Origin: Planctomycetota bacterium
GTDB lineage: Bacteria; Planctomycetota; B15-G4; SIAN01
Reading direction: 5' to 3'
Assembly: GCA_028289345.1 (NCBI GenBank)
Contig: JANQQL010000050.1
Location: forward strand, 328,370-392,369
Length of the DNA: 64,000 nucleotides
This document shows, piece by piece, positions 34,574-42,612 of this stretch. The notes under the pieces are model-generated. The model searched no databases, was not told where the DNA came from, and was given only the letters and a program-made list of their open reading frames with translations. Position numbers and translations under genes: made by a program. Every line of letters starts with the position of its first letter. Position 1 is the stretch's first letter.

Positions 34574-35214
34574 GAATCTCGCCGTCGAGAATCTCCCCCT
34601 TGTTCACCGGAGCGCTTCGTGGTTTGGGGAGCACGTGGCGGGTCGTCGAGGAGGCCGCCGAGGGAGCTCATCCGCGCCGCAGTGACCGCACGCAGCCGGT
34701 GATCTACTCGCTCTGGCACCGGGCACTTCTGATTCAATCTTTCCTGCAACGAGACGTCGGGGCGTGCGTCGGGATCTCCGAACACGCCGATGGAGAACTC
34801 GCCGCCCAAACATGCCACCGCCTTGGCTATCGAACCGCCCGCGGATCCAGCACTCGGGGCGGGAGTCGCTTGTTGCGCGAGCTTCTGCGCTTCGCCAAGG
34901 AAGGCACGGGAGACATGGCGCTGACCCCGGATGGGCCGAAAGGTCCTCCGGAAGAAGTGAAGGAGGGGGTTCTCTATCTGGCGGCACGGGTGGGGTGGCC
35001 GATTGTGCCAACCGGAGCATGGGCACGGCCGCAGAAGGTCCTTGGCTCGTGGGATCGATTTCTGGTGCCCGCGCCCTTTGCCAAGGTCGCCAGCGTGTTC
35101 GGCGAGCCCATGCATCTGCCGCGCCGCCCCAGTGAAACCCAGCTCGAAGAAGCCAAACAAGAACTGACCCAGCGGATGCATGCCGTGCAAATCCGCGCTC
35201 GCGAATTGCTGTGA
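34570..35214 (+). CDS. DUF374 lysophospholipid acyltransferase-like protein
   Basis: A 214-residue protein of the DUF374 family, related to the LPLAT acyltransferases. Typical segments are VIYSLWHRALLIQ (the H-R of the HxxxxD-type region), CVGISEHADGELAAQ, ARGSSTRGGSRLL, LTPDGPKGPPEEVKEGVLYLA and GSWDRFLVPAPFAKV. It probably acylates lipid A or another lysolipid at the inner membrane, though the substrate is not established. GTG 34570 overlaps the preceding stop by four bases. A longer frame from 34495 overlaps the previous gene and its added residues do not resemble the family. Confidence 0.85.
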   Translation: MRISPSRISPLFTGALRGLGSTWRVVEEAAEGAHPRRSDRTQPVIYSLWHRALLIQSFLQRDVGACVGISEHADGELAAQTCHRLGYRTARGSSTRGGSRLLRELLRFAKEGTGDMALTPDGPKGPPEEVKEGVLYLAARVGWPIVPTGAWARPQKVLGSWDRFLVPAPFAKVASVFGEPMHLPRRPSETQLEEAKQELTQRMHAVQIRARELL

Positions 35215-35301
35215 ACCGAGGCCAATCACTCCGTCGCATTTTGGCGACGAAGCGCCGCCTCTTTCTCGACCCCGAATGGGCGATCCCGTTGCACTCGCCG
35301 T

Positions 35302-36174
35302 ATGGTGAGCGAGATGAATGACGGAGCAAGGGTGTTCGTCGGACCGGCGGGGTGGTCCTATGACGATTGGGACGAGATCGTTTACCGCCGCGGACTGGGG
35401 AAGCAGCGGCTGCCGGCCGTGGCTCGCCTGTTTCCGGTGATCGAAATCAATTCGACGTTCTATCGCTCGCCGTCACCGAGGTCGGCGGAAAGCTGGCGAG
35501 ACGCGGTGGCGGATCTGGACGGCTTCCGCTTCACTGCCAAGCTGGTTCGTCTGTTCACTCACGACGACCCGAAGACCTGGACTTTGAAGGGCCGAGACGA
35601 CTTTCGAGACGGAGTCGAGCCGTTGCGGGAAGCCGGGAGGTTGGGCGCGTTGTTGGTTCAGTTCCCGTTCTACTACGACGCGACCGACGACAACCTCCAC
35701 CGTCTGTCTCGAATTCGCAAGGCTTTCCCCCAGCACGAGTTGGTGCTCGAGGTCCGGCATCGCTCTTGGCTCGAGACCGCGAACCTCGAGCGGATCTCGT
35801 CCTTGGGGTACTCGTTCTGCAACGCGGACCAGCCGCTTGCGCAGGAGTCGATCCCGGTCGGCGAGGTGGTGACCGGCCCGGTCGGGTACTTGCGCTTGCA
35901 TGGACGCAACGCCGAAAAATGGTTCCAGAAGGGCGCCCCGGTGCACGAGAAGTACGACTACCTGTATTCCGAACAGGAACTCGACCGAATGGCCGAGATC
36001 GCCCAGAAGCTCATCGAGAAAACCGATCAGCTGTACGTGGTGGCCAACAACCACTTTGCCGGCCAGGGGCCGGCGAACGCGCTCGAAATGCAATACGCAC
36101 TCACCGGGCGCAAAGTGTCTGCGCCGCAGACGCTGGTGGAGAAGTATCCGCGGCTGGCCTCGATTGTGGAGTGA
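35302..36174 (+). CDS. DUF72 (YecE-family) TIM-barrel protein
   Basis: A 290-residue DUF72 protein. FVGPAGWSYDDWDEIVY near the N-terminus, VIEINSTFYRSPSP, GFRFTAKLVRLFTHD, GALLVQFPFYYDAT, ELVLEVRHRSW, GYLRLHGRN and LYVVANNHFAGQGPANALEM are the characteristic blocks in order. The family is widespread but its reaction is unknown. It starts with ATG 35302; ATG 35314 is also possible. It is not obviously linked to neighbours, being 87 bases past the acyltransferase and about 260 bases before marR. Confidence 0.94.
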   Translation: MVSEMNDGARVFVGPAGWSYDDWDEIVYRRGLGKQRLPAVARLFPVIEINSTFYRSPSPRSAESWRDAVADLDGFRFTAKLVRLFTHDDPKTWTLKGRDDFRDGVEPLREAGRLGALLVQFPFYYDATDDNLHRLSRIRKAFPQHELVLEVRHRSWLETANLERISSLGYSFCNADQPLAQESIPVGEVVTGPVGYLRLHGRNAEKWFQKGAPVHEKYDYLYSEQELDRMAEIAQKLIEKTDQLYVVANNHFAGQGPANALEMQYALTGRKVSAPQTLVEKYPRLASIVE

Positions 36175-36404
36175 CGTCCCCCCGGACTTTGGGGCAGGGT
36201 GGCGGACGGTGGTTGCCGGTTCACCCGCGAGCGAACCGCCGCGAGGCTCTCCGCGGAGGCGTGGCGACCAGCGCGCTTTTCCGGGCTCCCCGCCTCGTCC
36301 GGGAGCTGTGCTTGGGCCGTTCTGAGGCGGGTGAGCGGCGACGGTCCGGAAAGCTCACATGCACTCAGAGAGTGAGGGTTTGGTCTCCTTGCGCGAAGGG
36401 TTAC

Positions 36405-36420
36405 TGATGTATACTCATCA
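36405..36420 (+). promoter_or_regulatory. Candidate marR promoter -10 with overlapping operator
   Basis: The inverted repeat TGATG-TATACT-CATCA has a -10-like TATACT (36410-36415) as its centre and lies 16 bases before the GTG start of the MarR gene. A dyad over the -10 suits autorepression by MarR. No strong -35 was found. Confidence 0.6.
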
Positions 36421-36435
36421 ATTGGGAGATCCCAA

Positions 36436-36909
36436 GTGACCCGCACTGTCCCTCGACCCTGCGCATGCACCACCGTGCGAACCGCCTCCCGGCGGTTGGC
36501 GCGGGCCTACGACTCCGCGCTTCAGGGAACCGACCTCAATGTCACCCAGCTGGCCGTCCTGCGTGCGATCGAGCGTCTGCAGGGAGAGCCGCTCAGTCGG
36601 GTCGCCGAGCAGCTTTCGATGGATCGAACGTCGATGTACCGATCCGTCGCAAAGATGAAGGACCACGGTTGGCTCATGCTCAGCGACGGGCCGGATGCTC
36701 GATCGCGGAGTGCCGTGATTGCCGAGCGCGGTCGAAGGGTCCTCGACCGCGCGGCGCCTCACTGGGAATCCATGCAGTCGCAGGTCGTGAACCGGTTCGG
36801 ACGGCGTCGCTGGAGCAAGCTCGTCGAGGAGCTCCGAGCATTGACTGACGTCGTCGATGCGGTCAGCGCCGGAAGTCCGTTTGGAGGCGCCAAGGAGCAA
36901 GACCCGTGA
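36436..36909 (+). CDS. MarR-family transcriptional regulator
   Basis: A 157-residue winged-helix regulator. LNVTQLAVLRAIERLQGEPLSRVAEQ and LSMDRTSMYRSVAKMKDHGWL form the helix-turn-helix, followed by the wing DARSRSAVIAERGRRVL and C-terminal dimerisation helices. MarR proteins usually repress their own operon and release DNA on binding a small phenolic or similar ligand. GTG 36436 has GGGAG seven bases upstream. The stop overlaps the decarboxylase start (GTGA), so the ligand may be related to that enzyme's aromatic or amino-acid substrate, which is inference. Confidence 0.92.
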   Translation: MTRTVPRPCACTTVRTASRRLARAYDSALQGTDLNVTQLAVLRAIERLQGEPLSRVAEQLSMDRTSMYRSVAKMKDHGWLMLSDGPDARSRSAVIAERGRRVLDRAAPHWESMQSQVVNRFGRRRWSKLVEELRALTDVVDAVSAGSPFGGAKEQDP

Positions 36910-38417
36910 AGGACGAACGCCACGGACAAGAGCCACCGAACGAAACCCTTGACCCCGACGACTGGGAACAGATTCGCTCGATTGGACACGCAATGCTCGA
37001 TGACATGGTCGACTACGTCCGCGACGTGCGCGATCGACCGGTCTGGCAAAGTCCGTCGCAAGAAGCTCGAGCGACGATGGCCTCGCCCTTGCCTCGGGCC
37101 GGGCGGCCCCTTCGCGAGGTCTACGACGAGTTCAAGCGCTCGATCCTTCCGTATCCGACGGGCAACATTCATCCCCGTTTCTGGGGGTGGGTCATGGGAA
37201 ACGGGACGCCTGTCGGCATGCTCGCCGAGTTGCTCGGCGGGGCAATGAACTGTCACGTTTCCGGCTACGACCAAGGGGCGACGCTGGTCGAACGCGAAGT
37301 CGTCGGGTGGTTCGCAGAGCTCATGGACTTCCCAGCGAAGTCGACCGGCTTGCTCGTCAGTGGAGGAACCGTTGCCAACTTGCTGGGGATCACCGTGGCC
37401 CGAAACCATGCTCTCGGAGACCGTGTTCGCTCTGAGGGGGTCGGTGGACGCGAGGCGGTTCTCTACTGCTCCGACCAAACCCATGGATGGGTCGACCGCT
37501 CCGCCGATCTTCTCGGACTCGGTGAGGCGGCGGTGCGCAAGGTCCCGACCGATGCCCATCACCGCATCCAGCTCGATGCCCTCCACAAGTGCATCGAGGT
37601 TGACCGGCGCTCTGGCCGGACTCCGCTCTGCGTGGTGGGCAATGCCGGAACGGTGGCCTGCGGAGCAACGGACGATCTGGGGGCTGTGGCGGACTTGGCG
37701 GCCCAGGAAGGGCTTTGGTTCCATGTTGACGGCGCCTTCGGGGCAATGGTCAAGCTCTCGCCTCGACACCGACACATCGTCGCCGGCTTGGAGCGCGCCG
37801 ACTCGGTGGCTTTCGACCTCCACAAGTGGGGTTACATGCAGTACGAACTCGGGGTCATTCTCTTCCGTGATGGGGGGGCCCACGATGCCACCTTTTCGTT
37901 CGCGCCCTCCTACCTGAACAGCTTCCGTGGAGGCATTGCTCCCAACCCGACGGAGTTCGCCTCCAAGGGCATCCAGCTCTCCCGCGGATTTCGGGCGCTC
38001 AAGGCTTGGATGCAGCTAACTTCCTATGGCACGGACGCGATCGGGAACATCATCGGGCAGAACATCGACCAGGTGGCCTACCTCCGCGATCTGATCGCGC
38101 GAGATCCCGAACTCGAGCAAGTGGGGCCGTCCGAGATGAATGTCCTGTGCTTCCGCTACGCGCCCGAAGAGTTGGAGGAAAGGGCGTGCAACGACTTCAA
38201 CGTCGAGCTTCTTGTCAGGATCCAAGAGTCTGGTGTTGCCGTGCCGTCGAACGCCTCCGTCGACGGAAAGTTCGCTCTACGCGTGGCCCACACGAACCAT
38301 CGATCCCGATCCGAGGACTTTGCACTCCTCGTCGAGACGGTGAAGAAGATCGGCGCTGAGATGCTCGCGGAGGAGCCGCGGGAATGGGAGCCATTGGTCG
38401 GCCCCGGCTCTGACTAG
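36906..38417 (+). CDS. Group II PLP-dependent amino acid decarboxylase
   Basis: A 503-residue enzyme of the aromatic-L-amino-acid/glutamate decarboxylase fold. HPRFWGWVMGNGTPVGMLAE, GLLVSGGTVANLLGI (PLP phosphate site), CSDQTHGWVDRSA with the ring-stacking His, HVDGAFGAMVKLS with the Asp, and the lysine motif AFDLHKWGYMQYE are all present in order. It would decarboxylate an aromatic or related amino acid to an amine and CO2; some relatives make aldehydes instead. The exact substrate cannot be told from sequence. Its GTG start overlaps the MarR stop, so the pair is an operon under the candidate operator at 36405. Confidence 0.9.
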   Translation: MKDERHGQEPPNETLDPDDWEQIRSIGHAMLDDMVDYVRDVRDRPVWQSPSQEARATMASPLPRAGRPLREVYDEFKRSILPYPTGNIHPRFWGWVMGNGTPVGMLAELLGGAMNCHVSGYDQGATLVEREVVGWFAELMDFPAKSTGLLVSGGTVANLLGITVARNHALGDRVRSEGVGGREAVLYCSDQTHGWVDRSADLLGLGEAAVRKVPTDAHHRIQLDALHKCIEVDRRSGRTPLCVVGNAGTVACGATDDLGAVADLAAQEGLWFHVDGAFGAMVKLSPRHRHIVAGLERADSVAFDLHKWGYMQYELGVILFRDGGAHDATFSFAPSYLNSFRGGIAPNPTEFASKGIQLSRGFRALKAWMQLTSYGTDAIGNIIGQNIDQVAYLRDLIARDPELEQVGPSEMNVLCFRYAPEELEERACNDFNVELLVRIQESGVAVPSNASVDGKFALRVAHTNHRSRSEDFALLVETVKKIGAEMLAEEPREWEPLVGPGSD

Positions 38418-38512
38418 ACGATGGCCGCAGCACCCCGCGCCTGGAGGGGCCAGAGCGTTTGCTTTTTCTCATCACCGTGGCCGACTGACTCGTCTGCGTC
38501 GACCGTCCGGTC

Positions 38513-41500
38513 CTATCGGAGCAGCGGCTCGATGAAGTCGGGAGGATGACGCACGAGTCGGTAGATGAGACGCCGCTGGCCGTCGACGACCTCGGGATTC
38601 CAGAAGTCCCAGACGACGGTGCCGTCTCTGGTGACTTCGAAGGCGTGGCCTTTCTCCGACTCACAGATGAGGGTGGTGCCACCCGCGAATCGCTGGTTGC
38701 TGCCTCGATACTTGGAGAAGAAGGACTCGCGTGGGTCGCCCTCGTGGGCCCAAACGATGTTGCCGCTCGGCAGCTCGAGTTCGAGAACTCGTGTGTACCC
38801 CCGACGGGATCCGTTGTCGAACAACAGCAGATTGCCGTTTGGCAACAGGGTCGGCATGTGTGGCGCCTCGATCTCCCCGACGCCCCAGGACCACTCCACC
38901 GCGTAGGAGTCCTGATCGAGAATCATCACGCAGTCGGTGTGTCGCATGGAGAGGAGCAGATTCCCCGGGCGAAACCGTGAATCGGCGTGCCCAAGAGGTG
39001 TCTCCGCCAGGACCTCGAGACTGTTGGCGTGGTAGTAGTCATACTCGGTGTTCTTCTTCCGTGCGTTTGCTCGGGGAGGGCGATCCAAGATGCGGGGTTC
39101 GTGGTGATCCCGGAGCTCGTCTCGGTGGTCGAAGGTGGACCAGTGGGACAGCAACTTGCCGCGGGGAGACACCCGAGCGATGCCGTCGAAGTACACGGTC
39201 CGTTCGTTCAGCGGTTGGGTGTCTCGCGTAAGGACCAGGAAGTCCCCGTTCTCGGCGACGTCCATGTCGTGGTGGGCAAACACCGGGAGGCGCCAGAGAA
39301 TCTCGCTGTCGAAGTCCGACAGCACCAGCTCTTGGCTCAACCCGATCGCAAGGAGGCCGTCCTCCAGAAGCTCGTAGAACGAGATTCCCTGATCCTCGGG
39401 AAACTCCCAGCGGTGCACTTGGTTGCCGTCCATGTCCATGAGGAAGACTTGATCTTCGCCATTGGCGTACAAGTTGTAGCCCGGGGCGGCACGTGGGTCG
39501 TGGTGCACCACGCCGGTCTGTTCGCGGTCTTCCGTGGAGTCCCAGTTGACGTAGCCGGTCGCCTCGAGCGCCTGCAAGAGTTCCTCTTCGTCAATCTCGG
39601 GAGCCACCGCCGCCTCTTCGGAAGCTCCTGACTCCGGTCTCGAGGCCGGAACTCGATCCTTGGTCTCGCCGGTCCGCGCGTTCGCGAAGTCGATTTTGTA
39701 AATGCGGTACAGGCAGCTGGTGGACTTGCGCTCGGCTCCCTTGAGGTCGTTCCAGGCCAGGGCTTCTTCGTCCGTCGCGGCATAAACGGTCGCTTCGATG
39801 GGCAAGCTTCGTTCGACCACTTTGCGCATGGCCTGGAGACGCTCGATCGTCACAGACGCGCCCTTCTTCTCCGATTGGCGGTAATCGGTCCACGCCAACA
39901 GCACCCAGCCGATGCGATGTTCCTCGACTTCTTGACGGATGGCTTTCTTGCGAGGGCGAGTCAGGATGTCCTCAACCGCCTTCTTGCCGACAAACGCCTC
40001 TTCCAACGCGGCACGCAAGCTCGACTCTTCCTGGAGTTCTTCCAGATGGGGAACGCGACGGGCGATCTGACCATCCAGGTACACCGGTTTCTGGTGAAGG
40101 GTTTCGAAGTACGAGAACGCCTTGAAGCCCGGACGCCCTCCCGGAAACTCCAGCACGGCGCAATCTCGAGGGTCTTCGGCCACCTTCGCCAAGGCATCTG
40201 GCGGAGCCGGAAGCTCGAACCGCTTGGGAAACGGCAGCTGCAAGAAGTCGAAGACGATGGCCAGGCCAAGCACGATGGCGCCAGCGGTTCCGAGTTTCGG
40301 GTGCCGGCGCGCGGCCCATCCCAGCATGGATTTGGCGCCGAACCCAGCGAGGACCGCCAGTGCCATGGCGCCCACCAATCCGTAGCGATGAGCGACACGG
40401 ATCTCGGTGAGCAGCGGCCATTCTCGGAGGAAGGCGAACGGCAACTTCTCCGGGAACCAGCCCTCCAGGGACTCGAGACCGGTCAAGTCGGCGACCGGTC
40501 CCAGAGAGGTGATCAGGAACAACAACGCGACCACTGCCCAAAACCAGACCGTTCCTCGACGCCAGTGACGAACAAGACCGAGGAGGGCCAAACCCATCAC
40601 GACGACGCCCAGATAGCTGGCCTGGCGAATGGGCCCGTGGCCATCTTCCGCGGAGCCTGACAGGGGCCCCGGCACGAGATAACGGCGCAACGGTGTCGAG
40701 GCTTCGTAAGTCTTGCTGAACTCCATGCCCGCGTAGTACTCGTGGGCGCGAATCTCCTGCACCATCTGCCAGAGGAGTGGCGCCCCCAACAGCAGCGCCA
40801 CGCCGGCCGCGATTCCCCACTGGGTGACGCACCGGTGGGTCACCGGTCGGGGCGGGGTTGCCTGACGCTTGGTCAAGTTGGCGGTCACGACGAACAATGC
40901 AAACCCGATCGCCCAGAGGGTCGCGAGGACGGTCAAGTTGTAGCTGGAATAGAGCAAGGCTGCGGCAAACACTCCCGCCGCCACCCCGTAGCCCAAGTGA
41001 CGGCGTGTTCCAGTGCACCAGAGGGACCAGGCAAACAGCACCAGGAACTGGCTCTGGATCAAGTTCAGGAACATCACGAAGCTGCTGCGGAAGTGACAGA
41101 ACGCGAAAGCACAGCCGACGACGAAAGCTGCTCGACGATCCTTCAAAATTTCGTAGGAAAGCAGTGCCGCTCCCCAACCCGAGAGGACGTAGGTGCCGAG
41201 AATCATCAGGTCGTAAGCGGGGATCAGTCCGAAGAGCTTCTGCAATGGAGCCGACGCCATGGCCGGCAGCACCCCATGAGTGTTGATCACCAGACTGGTG
41301 CCGACGGGGTGGAACAGATGTTCGGTGGCGAGGGGGTTGTTACCGGAAAGGAGCGCATGAGCGCCCCACCAGAGGTTCCACAAGAACATCGGCCCGTCGC
41401 GATCGCCGCCGATCATGTGAGTCCCAAGCTGGGTCGCGGCTGGCCAGGTCACGATCACCGCAAGCACGGCGAACGCCGCGACGGAACAGACAGTCGTCCG

Positions 41501-41545
41501 GACGCCGAGGGAAGAGTCCTGGGAAGAGGGACCGGGGTCAGTCAT
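38513..41545 (-). CDS. Fusion: GT-C-like membrane domain plus arylsulfotransferase-like propeller
   Basis: A 1010-residue protein. Residues ~1-430 hold roughly 10-12 membrane segments with early-loop phrases GGDRDGPMFLWNLWWGAH, LFHPVGTSLVINTHG and later PFAFLREWPLLTEIRVAHRYG, typical of GT-C-type polytopic proteins. Residues ~430-660 are a soluble extension. From ~690 a beta-propeller resembles arylsulfate sulfotransferases (ASST): VFLMDMDGNQVHRWEFP, FAHHDMDVAENGDFLVLTRD, YHANSLEVL, GNLLLSMRHTDCVMILD and PHMPTLLPNGNLLLFDNGS. Conserved His residues are candidates for the ASST sulfo-transfer His. It may modify a lipid-linked or extracellular substrate; that is inference. Single gene; the ECF sigma gene is divergent. 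Confidence 0.78.
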   Translation of the reverse strand: MTDPGPSSQDSSLGVRTTVCSVAAFAVLAVIVTWPAATQLGTHMIGGDRDGPMFLWNLWWGAHALLSGNNPLATEHLFHPVGTSLVINTHGVLPAMASAPLQKLFGLIPAYDLMILGTYVLSGWGAALLSYEILKDRRAAFVVGCAFAFCHFRSSFVMFLNLIQSQFLVLFAWSLWCTGTRRHLGYGVAAGVFAAALLYSSYNLTVLATLWAIGFALFVVTANLTKRQATPPRPVTHRCVTQWGIAAGVALLLGAPLLWQMVQEIRAHEYYAGMEFSKTYEASTPLRRYLVPGPLSGSAEDGHGPIRQASYLGVVVMGLALLGLVRHWRRGTVWFWAVVALLFLITSLGPVADLTGLESLEGWFPEKLPFAFLREWPLLTEIRVAHRYGLVGAMALAVLAGFGAKSMLGWAARRHPKLGTAGAIVLGLAIVFDFLQLPFPKRFELPAPPDALAKVAEDPRDCAVLEFPGGRPGFKAFSYFETLHQKPVYLDGQIARRVPHLEELQEESSLRAALEEAFVGKKAVEDILTRPRKKAIRQEVEEHRIGWVLLAWTDYRQSEKKGASVTIERLQAMRKVVERSLPIEATVYAATDEEALAWNDLKGAERKSTSCLYRIYKIDFANARTGETKDRVPASRPESGASEEAAVAPEIDEEELLQALEATGYVNWDSTEDREQTGVVHHDPRAAPGYNLYANGEDQVFLMDMDGNQVHRWEFPEDQGISFYELLEDGLLAIGLSQELVLSDFDSEILWRLPVFAHHDMDVAENGDFLVLTRDTQPLNERTVYFDGIARVSPRGKLLSHWSTFDHRDELRDHHEPRILDRPPRANARKKNTEYDYYHANSLEVLAETPLGHADSRFRPGNLLLSMRHTDCVMILDQDSYAVEWSWGVGEIEAPHMPTLLPNGNLLLFDNGSRRGYTRVLELELPSGNIVWAHEGDPRESFFSKYRGSNQRFAGGTTLICESEKGHAFEVTRDGTVVWDFWNPEVVDGQRRLIYRLVRHPPDFIEPLLR

Positions 41546-42033
41546 ACGTCACCGGGGAGAAGAGGAGGCCGGTGATTGTAGAGCGGTCCGTGGCGGGACA
41601 CGGAGAGAAGATCGAAACCCGCTTCGAGGGGGCTGCTTGGCCCCGGCGCCCAGACCCTCTCCCATCGCGTCCATCACCACGCCGGAAGGACTGACGGAGA
41701 ACGAGCCGAACCACTCGGTGGCGCATTTGGTGCTAACACAGCCTCGAAAGACGTGTCCTCGTCGAAGCGAAGAGAGAAGTCGTTCGGCGACTGCGGCACT
41801 TTCGTTCGGAGAACGTGCGCTGTCATGAGGTCATGCGCCACCCGAGTGGAAAAGAGCTATTCTTTTTCCGCGTCGACGCAAGCCTTGGCCGGAGTGCCAG
41901 CGAGCAGACCGTTGGGACTGCTCCGGCGCCACGAATCGCGAATCCACCGGGCGAGCCCCTGGGTTGGATCGGCCAGATCCAACGACGAAAGGCTGTCGGA
42001 GGCGAGGCCTTCGCGCGGCCGGAAGATCTGTTC
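41546..42033. other. Divergent intergenic region upstream of ECF sigma
   Basis: Nearly 490 bases, including an open stretch (from GTG 41815) that lies in frame before the ECF start but does not resemble sigma factors. Two promoters are expected here. No repeat or RNA recognised. Confidence 0.45.
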
Positions 42034-42612
42034 GTGAACGAGCCAATCCCTGAACTCCAAACCGAGGACGCCGGGCGTGACACCGACCAGGTGTTCCCGC
42101 GCGTGTACGAGTTCTTGAGAGACTTGGCGCGTCGCTTGATGCGCGAAGAAGGGCCGGGACACACCCTCCAACCCACCGCGTTGGTTCACGAAGCTTACTT
42201 GCGCTTGGCGCGCGATTCCGCGGCTCAGTGGCAGAGCCAGCGCCACTTCTATGGCGCGGCAGCACTGGCAATGCGACGCATCTTGGTCGAGAGAGCCCGC
42301 CGGGGCGCTCGACAGAAGCGGGGAGGTGGCTGGCAGAGAATCGCCTGGAGCGACGTGGATGAGGTCCTTGATCACGGCACGTTGCCGGACGACCGCGCCC
42401 CATTCCTGCTGGCCATGGATGACGCAATCCAGCGCTTCGAGCAACGGGCGCCGCGAAAAGCCGAGATCGTGAAGTTGCGCTTCTACGCCGGCTTGAAGCT
42501 GGTCGAGATCGCCCAAGTGTTGGACCGCTCGGTGGCAGCGATCAAGCTCGACTGGAACTACTCGCGCGCGTGGTTGCACCGAGAGGTGCAACGCTCCACG
42601 GCGGACGATTGA
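42034..42612 (+). CDS. ECF-family RNA polymerase sigma factor
   Basis: A 192-residue ECF sigma factor with domain 2 (LRDLARRLMREEGPGHTLQPTALVHEAYLRL, a phrase typical of planctomycete-type ECF_sub factors) and domain 4 (RKAEIVKLRFYAGLKLVEIAQVLD, then VAAIKLDWNYSRAWL). GTG 42034 gives a normal family length and has GGAAG eight bases before it; the open frame extends 73 residues upstream without similarity. Its TGA overlaps the ATG of the kinase gene. ECF sigmas paired with Ser/Thr kinases are a known signalling arrangement in this kind of genome, so the kinase probably controls this sigma. Confidence 0.9.
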   Translation: MNEPIPELQTEDAGRDTDQVFPRVYEFLRDLARRLMREEGPGHTLQPTALVHEAYLRLARDSAAQWQSQRHFYGAAALAMRRILVERARRGARQKRGGGWQRIAWSDVDEVLDHGTLPDDRAPFLLAMDDAIQRFEQRAPRKAEIVKLRFYAGLKLVEIAQVLDRSVAAIKLDWNYSRAWLHREVQRSTADD

